From the NCBI GenBank assembly GCA_013397075.1, contig VWZS01001909.1, forward strand, positions 265,820-329,819: a stretch of DNA of 64,000 nt, read 5' to 3'. Shown piece by piece: positions 49,501 through 59,319 of this stretch. The position numbers and the translations under genes are program-made. Origin of the DNA: Rhabdornis inornatus. Its lineage: Eukaryota; Chordata; Aves; Passeriformes; Rhabdornithidae. The notes below the pieces were generated by a model. The model ran no database searches. It saw only the letters and a list, made by a program, of their open reading frames with translations, and was not told where the DNA came from. How positions within the stretch are numbered: position 1 is the first letter of the stretch; each line of letters starts with the position of its first letter.

Positions 49501-51175
49501 GGTTGGTGGATGGGACTTGGAAGGATCCTGGCTGAGGGCTGATACCATCGGTGCTTTCTCAGACACTGCTGCTGCCAGTACCCAAAGGTCATTTTGCTCA
49601 GGTGACTCCTAAGACACCAATTAAACTCCTTAATTTCCCTCTTGATGTTCCTTATCTCTTGTGGGCTTTCATTGTGTCCTCGAAGCCGGAGGAACCACTT
49701 TGCTGGCAGGGATAAGGAATTGCACTCACCCATGTTTCCATGCAGACTTATTTAGGAATTCTATTGCCTTTGTATCCCTTCTGCTTCCTAAGAAATCCTT
49801 TTCCTAAGAAATCCCTTCTTTTCCTAAGAAATCCTTCAGTATCTGGAGAAGCTATGGCTGCCCCATCCCTGGAAGTTTTCCAAACCAGGTTGGAGCAGCC
49901 TGGGCTAGTGGAAAGTGTCCCTGCCCATGGCACAAGGTTGGAACCAGATGATGTTTAAGATCCCTTCCCACCCAAACCATTCTGGGATTCCGTGATTCTC
50001 TGCAATCACCACTTAACCTGCTTCCTAGAAAAATGAATATAAAGGTTTGTTTTTTTTTTTTCCCATTCACCTGCTGTCAAGACACTCTTATTTCCACCTG
50101 AACTGTCAAGGAACAAGCTGGATGTTTCCAAGCCTTGCAGTGCTTTCATACATCCAAAATAGCACGGCCACCTACTAGTGTGGAATGGCTGTGGAAGCAG
50201 CACCAAAGCACCGGAGCAGCTGTCATCTGCTGCCCACGTTCATTAGGCAGAGTCTGCAATCAACTGCCTTGACGTGACAGTTGCTGCCACACACAGCAGG
50301 GAAGCTCCAGGAGCTTTGGAAAACTGTTCCATTCCTGTGTCAGGTTTGGGAACATCCCTGGTGGTTTTCTTTCTGCAGCCATTTAGAATAATGGAATTGT
50401 TTGTGGTGGAAAAGACTTCTAAGGGCATTGATTGCAGCTGTTAGAATCCTGGAATGGTTTGGGTGGGAAGGGACCTTAAAGCCCATCCAGTTCTACCCCA
50501 GGGCAGGGACACCTTCAGCTATCCCAGGTTGCTCCAAGCCCCATCCAGCCTGGCCTGGAACACTTCCAGGGATGGGGCAGTCACAGCTTCTCTGAGCAAC
50601 CTGTGCCAAGGCCTCAGCAGTGTGAGACAGTTGGAAGTTAGCCACTTCCATGACTAATCCACAAAGGTTTGATTTTTTTTTTTTATGGCATTAGCCTTTA
50701 TAACAGGTGAAGTGTACGGTGGACTTCGGGCACCAACGTTGTAGGTGCAGGGTTTGGATCTTGTCATCCACAATAATGCCCCATCCAGCTTCGTGGAATG
50801 CTGACTCTGTGTCTGTCCCGCTTTCCTCATCAACCACACTTACTGTTGGTTATTTTTAATAATCATTTTAATAACAATTCCTGCTTATTTCTTGTAGCCA
50901 GGTGGTTTTCCCCCACCTCACCCGATTACTGTGGGATCAAACCACTTCTTGCTGGGAACACTGGTGTTGTGAGGGGGATTTGGGGAAGGTCTGGGAGTCT
51001 GTGCTGTCCCTGATGGGTGTGTTTGTGTGTGTTTGCTGCTCTTTCCCAGGCATCAGTGGTGTCAGAGCGGGACTATGAGAGCCTGGTGATGATGAGGATG
51101 CGCCAGGCAGCCGAGAGGCAGCAGCTCATCCAGCAGCTCCAGCGGGAAGAAGAGGAGGAAAAGTCCCACACTTAG
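37589..51175 (+). CDS. DNAJC17: DnaJ homologue subfamily C member 17, J domain plus RRM
   Basis: Eleven exons join in phase into 312 codons: 37589-37666, 38967-39036, 39963-40021, 40754-40841, 41198-41280, 41635-41731, 42109-42158, 42669-42746, 43749-43829, 44587-44715 and 51050-51175. The N-terminal J domain has the HPD motif at residues 39-41 (CHPDKNPDNPRA), which stimulates Hsp70 ATPase. A charged coiled coil follows (about 75-160, EEGSRQLEEQQRLIREQI). An RNA-recognition motif lies at about 176-250 (KDVLLQILQKYGDVLNLLIS, then VVEFATVKAA), and the C-terminus contains SERDYESLVMMRMRQAAERQ. The family acts in the nucleus with the spliceosome. Length and exon number match the human gene (304 residues, 11 exons, from memory). 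The exon 8 donor (aag then gtcctg) is weak but keeps the phase. The 6.3 kb last intron contains an antisense gene. Confidence 0.96.
38346..38770. repeat. Polypyrimidine tract of about 0.42 kb
   Basis: Almost every base on the plus strand is C or T, in irregular CCTTTT, TTTCCC and ATTTTT blocks. It lies in DNAJC17 intron 1. Such long polypurine/polypyrimidine tracts can form triplex DNA. Long open frames crossing it on both strands are composition artefacts. Confidence 0.9.
41425..41530 (-). repeat. CR1-like fragment
   Basis: The words gaatcctggaatggtttgag, ccagcccctgccatgctcag and ccttccaccagaccaggctg follow the reverse order of CR1 3' blocks. It lies in a DNAJC17 intron, upstream of exon 6. 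Confidence 0.5.
42832..43130 (-). repeat. CR1-like LINE fragment
   Basis: A long reverse CR1 match contains ggtctgggttggaagggacc, acaccttccactagaccaag, ttgctccaagccctgtccaa and gatggggcagccacagctgc, and continues into the ccctttgtcctgtcactcaa block. It lies in the DNAJC17 intron after exon 8. Confidence 0.8.
43190..43265 (-). repeat. CR1-like fragment, second subfamily
   Basis: The words atggagtcattaaggttgga, aaaggtcttttaaatcatca and aatccaacctttgaggc look like the 3' end of a different CR1 subfamily in reverse orientation, just downstream of the larger CR1 copy. Confidence 0.5.
44398..44535 (-). repeat. Two overlapping CR1-like 3' ends
   Basis: The phrase ggtttgggttggaaagatcc is followed 55 bases later by gatttgggtttgaagggacc and then aaggtgtccctgcccatggt. 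Two CR1 ends seem nested or tandem, both reverse, just upstream of DNAJC17 exon 10. Confidence 0.65.
47231..47236 (-). terminator. Probable polyadenylation signal of the C15orf62 homologue
   Basis: TTTATT on the plus strand reads AATAAA on the minus strand, about 680 bases downstream of the stop codon at 47918. Confidence 0.5.
47918..48424 (-). CDS. C15orf62: C15orf62 homologue, nested in the last DNAJC17 intron
   Basis: One exon encodes 168 residues, starting MDTWRRGSIKSTTFFRRFSL, close to the human METWRKGS start. Conserved blocks include PPKPPRLYLDSSSCPNI (71-87) and the strongly kept C-terminal segment LPDLADPFLSFKVDLGLSLL (132-151) followed by EDVLQ. The Arg-rich, acid-free N-terminus could act as a mitochondrial presequence, the location annotated for the human protein. 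Its molecular role is unknown to me. The frame stays open for 62 codons upstream, but I start at 48424 by homology. The antisense location inside DNAJC17 is the same as in human. An alternative is a longer N-terminal form. Confidence 0.9.
   Translation of the reverse strand: MDTWRRGSIKSTTFFRRFSLRRHKKLGNQVIILNQNSHTLDTDGQKRECLRDKSEYLSCQSEQNLAKAQAPPKPPRLYLDSSSCPNIIDHTDSHSDLSFSDAAPYHKATPTHKDQATEHGTSEAGLPNSTTLPDLADPFLSFKVDLGLSLLEDVLQTLRKQNPRDYAI
49845..50002 (+). repeat. CR1-like LINE fragment
   Basis: Forward CR1 3' end with ctatggctgccccatccctg, ggttggagcagcctgggcta, gtggaaagtgtccctgccca and gatcccttcccacccaaacc, ending in attctgggattccgtgattc, the decayed terminal microsatellite typical of CR1. 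Confidence 0.8.
50440..50625 (-). repeat. CR1-like LINE fragment
   Basis: Reverse CR1 3' end with gaatggtttgggtgggaagg, gaccttaaagcccatccagt, ttgctccaagccccatccag and gatggggcagtcacagcttc. It faces the forward copy at 49845 about 0.4 kb away. Confidence 0.8.
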
Positions 51176-51237
51176 CACGAGAGTATGGATTCTCCTCACC
51201 CCTCCATCCCCCCTAGAGCTGTTTCTTAATTTAAGTC

Positions 51238-51243
51238 AATAAA
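51238..51243 (+). terminator. DNAJC17: Polyadenylation signal of DNAJC17
   Basis: AATAAA in agtcaataaacctcc, 62 bases after the stop codon, followed by a T-rich downstream element. Confidence 0.85.
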
Positions 51244-51531
51244 CCTCCTTTTTTTAAAAGGTGTTGTGGGAATAGAAACTCCCAGGGACTGCGCCCTTAT
51301 CCCTGTCCAGATTTGGAGAAGGAATGGTTCTCTGAGGTTCACAGAGTGCAGGTGTTACCCTGTCAGTGTATGTGCCCAGAGCACTGCCCCATCCCATGGG
51401 ACAAGGTGTGAGAGGTGCCAGCAGAACAGCAAAGCTTGGAGCTTTCAATTCTTGGGAGCCATGCATCCAGAGGAATTTGGCAGCAGCTTTAAACAACCCA
51501 CAGAAGGACGTTGGTCTCTTCGGAGCAGTGT

Positions 51532-51537
51532 TTTATT
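51532..51537 (-). terminator. GCHFR: Polyadenylation signal of GCHFR
   Basis: TTTATT on the plus strand is AATAAA on the minus strand, about 660 bases after the GCHFR stop. It puts the GCHFR 3' end roughly 250 bases from that of DNAJC17, in tail-to-tail arrangement. Confidence 0.65.
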
Positions 51538-52196
51538 GGTGTTACCCCCACAGCAGGATCTGTGCACAGTCCCAAACATTCCAGCAGTGTTGGGATTAGA
51601 GCCTGCACCTGGAACAGTCACACAACCTCTCTGTTATTTTGGGAATCCTGTGTTAGGCTTGGATGGCAGTCTGGGATCTGGAAGTTTGGTGCTTCTGCTG
51701 AGGGAAGGGATTCTCAGAGCACTGGAAGTAGCTTTAGTGGTTCCCCCTTGGATTTCAGGAATGAGGTGGGATGGTGTCCATGCTTGATGTCCCTCCCTAA
51801 CCCCCTGGCCCAGGAGATGGCACAGAGCTCTCCAGGGCAGCCTGAGGAGGAGGCAAACAGGGCTGTTGTTACTGAGCTTCCTCCAGGGAATGCTGAATAC
51901 ATGATTAAAATGTAAAAAGCTGGAATTTGCCAGATTGCCATCCTGCTGAAGGCAGAGCTGGAGCCATCTGTTCCCTCTGCCTGATTCTGGGCATACCTTC
52001 CTCCCCCTGCTCCTGGGAAATGGAACAGGGATGGCAAAATTCCCCTGGGTCCAGCTCTGCCTTTGCACTGTTCCTCCCTCTGCCCGAGTGCTTGGAGTCT
52101 GGGACAGGAAGGAACTAAGGGGGAAAATTTGCCACCAGTCCTCCAAGATGATTTCCAGCAGGATGTTGTCCAGGTGGAAGGCAGGATTCTCCCTGG

Positions 52197-55100
52197 CTAT
52201 TCCCTGTGGAGGCACCAGACCAGGGTCTGGCCCACGCCGGTCATGCTGACCACGCGGTAGCCAAGGCTCTCCAGCTTGTCCAGGACCACGCGTGGAGCGT
52301 CGTTCACGTAGTACTCACAGCTGCACCCAGGAAAAATGGGAATAAGGTGAGCTGGGGAAGGAAGAGATGGGAATTTCCTGGTGGGAGGAAGTGAGCCTGC
52401 CTCGCTCCTGATCCCTGTAAGACCAGCGGCCACACCTGGCACAGGCGTGTGTGACACAGGGCCTCGGTTAACCCCAGGGGAAGGCACAGCCCAAGGTGCC
52501 AAACCACGGGAATCCTGTCCAGGAGGGAAGGATCAGGTTGAATGGGAATGTGGCTCAGGGGCTGGTATCCAGAGCCATGTGCTACTTGATAACTGGGCTG
52601 GCACTGCAGCAGAGGGTTCACAGGTAAACACGGTGAGCATGTTTTTAATGTGGGAATTCAGGGAGGAGGAGAGGAATGATTCAGGTGCTTCTAAGGAATG
52701 AAATCCCAATGTTCTGCCTATGTCAGAGCATAGAGACAGGTGGGTTTGATAGACTGTTGGAATTTGGGGATTGGAACAAGGTGCTGCTTTCAGCCATGTG
52801 GGAAGCCTTTGGAAAGCCAGTAGTCATCCATCCTGCATGAATGTGCCAGGCGAGTTGGAGCCCAGGCTCCTCTGTTCCAGCAGTCCCTGGAAGCTGATAC
52901 AGAGATCCTTGCCCAGCTCTGATTCTCTTGGTTTGTGCTGCTCCATGCTTGGAGCAGTTGTCCCACGTTCCTACCCCTCGATCCCAGAAGCTCAAGGGCT
53001 GTGACACTGCTCCCCAGTGAAGGGACCAGGCACAGGCTGGGCTGAATTGGGTGGGGACAACCAAGCTGAGCTGGCCTGTGGGACCTTTGGCACTGGATGT
53101 GCCAGCCTCTCCTTTGGCATAAGTTCTGGGATAAGGCTCAGAGCAGCTCAGCTGGAGCTGACTTGTAGTGCTGGATAAGCAGATAATGATGGGCTGCAGG
53201 ATCACTGGGGATCCTGTTTGGGCACCTGAACAAAGCCTCTCCTGCTTTTCCTACTAATAATGATAAAAAAAAAAAAGATCCAAAAGCCTTTCCACAGCTC
53301 CTGCTTGGATTTTGGAGCTGTGCTGGAGCTGGGAGTGCTTTAAAGCACGAAATAACCTGAGATGTGAGAGATTTTCCAGTTTCTCAAGACAGACTGTACT
53401 TGGCTGTAATTATAGATGTGGTGTAAAGATAATGTGCATTATTATAAGTGTCTTTGAAGTCTGTTCCTTCTCCAGGAGGGTTGCCACATACCCTTCAGAT
53501 TCACAGTGGGAGCTGGTAAATATTACTCCCATTATTCAGAGGAAGTAGCAGAGGCAGGGATTTGTAGAAACCTAAAAAACGGAGGAGTTGAGCTAAAAGC
53601 AGGAGGGAAGAGTTCCCAGGGCTTTACCCCAGCTGTTTGTCGAGGGAAATGAGGATGGGAGGCTGTTGGGTATTGGGTATGCTGCCATCTCTGTGTGCAT
53701 CCAGTCGGGATGGAGGGGCTGGGATACCTGCAAAGCCTCCAGGGAAACCCCACCCCACTCCTTGCCCCCCACCTGGCTGCCCCAGGGGCTCTGACCCAAC
53801 ATGAGAGGGCAGGGACCACATCCCTGCTCCCCACACCTTGTGGGACTTAATGAGGGGCTGTGTGTCTGTGCAAAGCTGCAGAACAGGATCCATGTGCTCC
53901 TCATTATAGGGATTTCAGCTTCACCTCTACATCCCAGTTTCCCAGCGGGTCCGTGCTGCTCAGGCTTATCCTTCAGGCTCCCTACAATGTCATGGCTAAA
54001 GTTTTGAGGCCCAAGGTGCTACAGGAAGGCGGTTTGCAGCATCCATAGCCAGACTCTGCTCATGAAAGAATTGGGGATGGAAAATCCTCCTTGGCCACAG
54101 TGCAGATCCTGGAGCTTCCAGCTCTGGTTGGGATTCTGGAGGAGGCAGTAGAGCTCGCCCCACCGGCACGTGGCTGTGCTCTCGGGGGTGCCAGCAGCCA
54201 CATTCCAGCCAGGAGACTTTCCCCACTGCCTGTTGCTCAGGAACACACGGGGAGGACGTGCTGTGCCGCAGGGATGTGCCGCGGGGACACAGCGGAGCTC
54301 CCAGCTGTGACACAGGCCATGCCAAGGAGCAGGTGAGGCAAGAGGAGCTCAAAGCGCTCCGGGCCACAGGGAGGGGAGAAAGGTGGAGAATCCACCAGGG
54401 AGATCCCATAGGAAGATCCTATCCCTTCCCCAAAACAAGCACAAAGTGGTGCTTCTGTTCCTTACAGTGCTGCGGCTCCCCCAGCTGCTGGGGCAGGCAC
54501 CACAGGGGCTTTTATGTGTCTTTGCCTTCCTTTTCCACCTGAATCCCAGGGATCCTTGCCCAAATCTCTCTTCTTTCTTGGAGCCTGTCGCGTTTCTCCC
54601 CGCTCTGTCTCCCATCCTGTTGCATAACTCCGGGCTCGGCACGGCGGGTGGCAGCACGACGCTGGTGCTGCTGCCAATCTCTGCTCACCCACGGGCTTGG
54701 GAATAGCAACTACAGACACGGATCAGCCCGGCAAACCCCCCAGGAATTCAGCTGGGACGATGGGGGGGCTCTCATTACTTATATTTTATCTCCTTACTAT
54801 TAAAATTTCCCACCCCACTCAGATTTTCAATGCTGCAGCAGCTGAGGATCCAGCCTTTGGTGTTGGCCAGACTAGTGCTGAGTAGGAGGGTTTTCCCAGC
54901 TCTATGGATGGAAGCTTGGGAACATTTGGGATGAGATGTGCCTTCTGTCTTAATGCCTCCTCTTCCTCCTCCTTTTCCTCCTTCTCCTACTCCACACCAC
55001 GACACATGGGACACAGCAGGAATCGAGCTGCTCCTCTCTGTCAAGTTCTTTTGCATTTGGGGGTTTGCTTTGGTTCGCCACTCTGTTTTGGTTTTGTTTT

Positions 55101-57011
55101 CTTTTACCCCCCAGGGAAAAGCAAGAAGTGGGATATATCAAGTGAGGTGAAAAAATAGAAAAAAAGTGGGTCAAACCATGAGGAAGATGCTGGTCACATC
55201 TCTGAGTGGCACTTGGCCAAAGGCTGGGGTCAAACTCGGTGTGGGCAGAGGTGGGGACATGGAGAAGTGTCAAATATCCACACCTTGGGAACATGCCAGT
55301 GGAGGGGTTGGAGTCAGGGGTGACACAATGGGAAGCAGCTCCAACCCCAGGGCTCAGCTGGCCATGGAAAACATTTGGGAGCTGGCTCGGGTGAAACCTC
55401 GAGCTGCATTGGAGAGCGGGATGGGATGGATAGGATCAACAGAACTGGGTGAGCATTCTGGGTGTCTCAGCACCAAGAACAGGCAGAGCAAGGCAGGGAT
55501 GGCACTGAGAGAGGGAAAGGGGAGTCAGGTGCTAAAACAGGGTCAGAGCAAAGGAAAAGAAAGAACTAAGTGAAATATCAGACAGCATTTCCTCATTAAC
55601 AGGACACATGCAAGTCCCAGGATTAACTGTACAGCTGGAAGGTGCTGTGGGGAATTCCAGGAGTGAAAATGTTCTGTTTCTTGGGAAAATAAGGAGAGGA
55701 GGACTTACAAGTTGTTCCCCAGCGAGCTCCTCTTTGTGGCCCCCAGGATACTCATCAGGTGGGGATCTGAGTGCTCGTCACCCACCATGGTGGGCCCAGC
55801 CTCCTGTGGGACAGGCACAGAGTGGTGAGTGATATGTGGAGACACAGCCAGCCCCTGTTCCCAGCACAGTTTAGGGAGAGCCCTTAAGGAAGGGAATTGC
55901 CATCAGCCCATCCTGGCAGGGGCCCTCAATCCCAGCCACTGCCAGGAAGGTGCAGCTGCTCGCCCAAGCAAGGCCAGGACAGGAAGTTTCCAGCCTCAGC
56001 TCGATGCCAAGGTTCACGCTGGAAATGTTTGCTCTGCCCCTTTACCAAAGAGCAGAGTTTCCAAAGTCTCTGCTGCTCCAGGCTGTTCCCCCCAGTGCCA
56101 TAATCCATGTGCCCCTTCCTGTACCTTGTCCATAATCACTCAATCAATTTGTACGATCCCAAATGCCACTGCCAGCAGATGTTTTGGTGCTGCAGCATCC
56201 CCACACATCCCCATTCCCAATCCACTGCTGCTTCCTTTGGGACATCTCTAGTGGCAGCAGTAGCAGTGTCCATCACAACCCTCTCCCTTTACTCATGTGC
56301 TATTTTCACCGTCCCTGCTTCCTGCCCCAAACCACACCGGCAGATCCAGGCTTCGGGAGGGATGATTGTCGGGAAAAGGGAAAGCCCAGATAAACACACA
56401 GCTGTGGGCTCCTACAGAGAGTCCTGCGGGATGTGGGTGCTGCCAATGCTGGTGAGTAACGTTTGCTTTGTGGCTTTATCTGATAGTGACAGCCAGCAAT
56501 CCCACCAGTGCTCCTGGACGGTGATCCCAGCCAGAGATCCCAACCACTGCCCGGCTCCTGCCAGCCCCGGCCATGCCCACTCCCTGGGCCGTGTTTTCCA
56601 GCCTGGAATGACTGTTTGGGGACGAGGGAAAACCAACTGCGAGGACAAGTGGAGCCGTCCCTTTGGCGTTCGTGGGATCCCGCCGCAAGTTTGGGACAGG
56701 AGGGTTTGGGGACAGCAGAGCCGGGGTGGGGGCACCGGGGGCTCTCACGGAGTTGTGACACTCCACACCCAGCACGGCCAGGCTGTGCCCCAGCGGCTGG
56801 AGTCCCCCAAACCTGCATCACCCCCCAGAAGCAGCAGGGTCAGCCCATCCCGGGATTGCAGCGGAGGCACCGGTGACGGTCGCACCGCGGGCTGAGCGGG
56901 TCCCACCGCTCGCCACGGTCGGTCCCTGCCCTTCTCCCGGAATTCCCCACCCCCGGGGGTCCCGCCGGGACTCACCAGGCGGATTTGGGTGCTAATGAGC
57001 AGGTACGGCAT
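52197..57011 (-). CDS. GCHFR: GTP cyclohydrolase I feedback regulatory protein (GFRP)
   Basis: Three exons on the minus strand, 57011-56976, 55803-55709 and 52320-52197, give 84 residues, the same length as the human protein. It starts MPYLLISTQIRL, continues EAGPTMVGDEHSDPHLM and GATKRSSLGNNF, and ends VSMTGVGQTLVWCLHRE. GFRP forms pentamers that bind both faces of GTP cyclohydrolase I. It mediates inhibition by tetrahydrobiopterin and activation by phenylalanine, so it sets cofactor supply for aromatic amino acid hydroxylases and nitric oxide synthase. All introns are GT-AG (GTGAGT and GTAAGT donors) and phases agree. A Cys replaces the Tyr of the human NNFYEYYV segment. The gene is tail-to-tail with DNAJC17 and head-to-head with RMDN3. 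Confidence 0.96.
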
Positions 57012-57229
57012 CTTCGCTCCGCCGCTCCCGCCGCCGCTCCTGGGGGACCGTGCCCGGGGCCGCCCCCGGTCCCGCCCCGCCACCACCGCCCCGGGGCAGT
57101 GCGGGGGGAAAAGGCTCCCAAAAAGGGATCAGGGGGCCCCGCCGGGGCTGGGGAGCGGGGGGCACCCGGGGGCTCCGACAGATCCCTCGGGATGTTGGTG
57201 CTGCCGTCCCAACAAGGGTGAAGGGCTGG

Positions 57230-57535
57230 AAGGTGATGGAGCAGGAGGGGACAGGGGACAGGAGATGATAAGCAGGGAAAGGATGGACTAGGAGATGATG
57301 GACTGGGAGAAAAAGAACAGGCGATGATGAGCAGGGAAAGGATGGACCAAGAGATGAGATGCAGCGACGTGGAGGATAGGGAGATGTAGGACAGGAGATG
57401 ATGAGCAGGGAGGCAATGAACAAGGAGATGATGGATAAGGGAGACGAAGAAAACGGAAATTAAAAGCAGGGAGATAAAGGACCAGGAAATAACAGCAGGG
57501 AGATGAGGACTGGGAGATGATGGAGCAGGAGCCAG
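57230..57535. repeat. Purine-rich degenerate minisatellite
   Basis: About 300 bases of irregular 20-30 base units built on ggagatgatg, agcagggaaaggatgga and gggagataaag. The plus strand is nearly pyrimidine-free in places. It lies a few hundred bases upstream of the GCHFR start, between the divergent GCHFR and RMDN3 genes. Confidence 0.8.
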
Positions 57536-57539
57536 GCAG

Positions 57540-59190
57540 GTGGGGAGGTGTGGGCCCTGCAGAGCGTTCCCACTCCCACCCCACAGTCTGACCAAACATT
57601 CCCCTGAAGCAGAATGTTCAGCATTACCAACCAACATTTTTTTGGGAATATCTGTTTTTCTGCTGGCTGTTATTATCTGGGAACACAGGGGGTTTAAATC
57701 CCTTCAAAATTTGAGAAGTCTCATTTCAAGGGACTGGGACAGGCAGAGGCGCTGCATATATCCATTATTATTAATGTGTTATTAATGTGTTATTGTTGTT
57801 ATATTTATTATTGTTGTTGTTAATGGTTATTATTGACGTTGCCATTGACCTCTTGGTTGGGTTTGGTGAGATACAAGAAACCCCTGATGGTCTCATCTTC
57901 CTAAAACATGTCCCACACATCCCAAAATGTCCATTTGGAGTTCTCTGTGGGATACCTCCCCCCATGGGTTAAACATCAGCTTGTTTTTGATAATTCCCAT
58001 CCTCAGCAGAGCCTCCTCCCCAAGTCCTGGAACAGCTGGAATGTTTGCTCATTGCTCTCCTATCCCAGTGCAAACCTGTTGCCCAATGAACCAAGGGCAC
58101 ATTTCACCCAGCTGGGTTGGATTTTGACAGAATTCCCATAATCCATGACCCCTTTGGACCTCCACTGGGCACATGTGGTCTGTGGTTATGCAGGGAATAA
58201 TAAGGATATGAAATCCAGACCTTTCCAGAAATTAAAGGAAAACTAGCCAGGGTTCTGACAGCCTGCCCAGCTCCAGGTCTGACTCTTATGTGGCTCTTTC
58301 CTGGGGAAAAAAAGATAGTAAGGAAAAAAGAGGGAAATTAGAGCAGTGCTATACGTAACATTTTAATATTGAATTTTTTGAGGAGATACCGATATCTGGG
58401 AGGCAGCCGGAGCGCTGATGGATCTCATCCATCATCCCAAAGCAGCTTATCACCCTCTGGCTCCGAGCTGGCTGCTCCCAGCTCTCCTTGGACTGGGCTG
58501 GCTCGGAATTGCTCCTAATAATTCAGATTAAGGGAAGCAGAAGGTTCTGCTTGGGTTTGGCTCTGCCCAAATCCTGCTGTCACCCAAACCCCCAGGAGCG
58601 GGGAGCGCACAAAGGGCTTGGTTTTCCCTCTCCTGGCTGCCACTTTTTCCTAAGGAATCCTTTGGCTCTTCCAGCAAAAGGATGCCGCGATAAAGAAGAT
58701 CTTCCTCGCGTGATCCTACCAGGAATGTAACCACCCACCACATTTCCTGTAGAAGGGAGAATTCCAACCCCAAATGTTTGGGATGATTGTTTGGTCATTC
58801 CTGCCTCCTTTGCCTATTCCACCTGAAATCCATTATCTCACCCCAAAACCCGGCGGCTCTGTGCCCACAATCCCACAACCCCCGTGCCCAACGCCCTTGG
58901 GCATCCCAAATTCCCGTTTTTTTGGGAGACACGACACAGAGCGCCGGGCTGTGCGGGGATACGCGGCCTGCCCCCTCCCCAAGGCGCCGTCACCACGACG
59001 GGACAGGCGCCGAGGTGACAGCAGCATGTGCGGAGCCAGCGGCCTTGGAGGGATTTTTCCCGGGACAATCGGCGGATCCAGCGCCTGGGGGACGGCGGTG
59101 ACACCGGCGGAGGGTGACACAGCTCCAAAGCCAGCTCCGCGTCCCCGGCCCCGGCCCGGCCATTTCCGAGCGTCGCCACACGCTGTGGGC
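57540..59190. other. Intergenic stretch between GCHFR and RMDN3
   Basis: No conserved exon was seen. It contains an AT-rich simple repeat (57763-57840) and ends in the CpG-rich RMDN3 promoter region. Confidence 0.5.
57763..57840. repeat. TTA/TTG trinucleotide-rich simple repeat
   Basis: Interrupted runs of attattaatgtgttatt and attgttgttgtt form a short AT-rich microsatellite. Confidence 0.8.
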
Positions 59191-59319
59191 GTGGCCTCGC
59201 CGCCCCGCGCGCCGATGACGTCACACGGCAATACACCACCCCTCCGCCCCCCCCCATTGCCGCGTATCGGTGACGTCATCACGCCGCGCCGCGGGCGGTG
59301 CCGCGCGCCCGGAGCAGCC
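59190..59319 (+). promoter_or_regulatory. RMDN3: RMDN3 core promoter with two perfect CRE palindromes
   Basis: The CpG-rich segment before the RMDN3 ATG carries the full cAMP-response palindrome TGACGTCA twice, at 59216-59223 and 59271-59278, starting 55 bases apart. A GC/KLF-like gggcgtggc lies just upstream at about 59187. No TATA box is visible. CREB/ATF binding is expected from the motif; use in cells is inferred. Confidence 0.75.
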
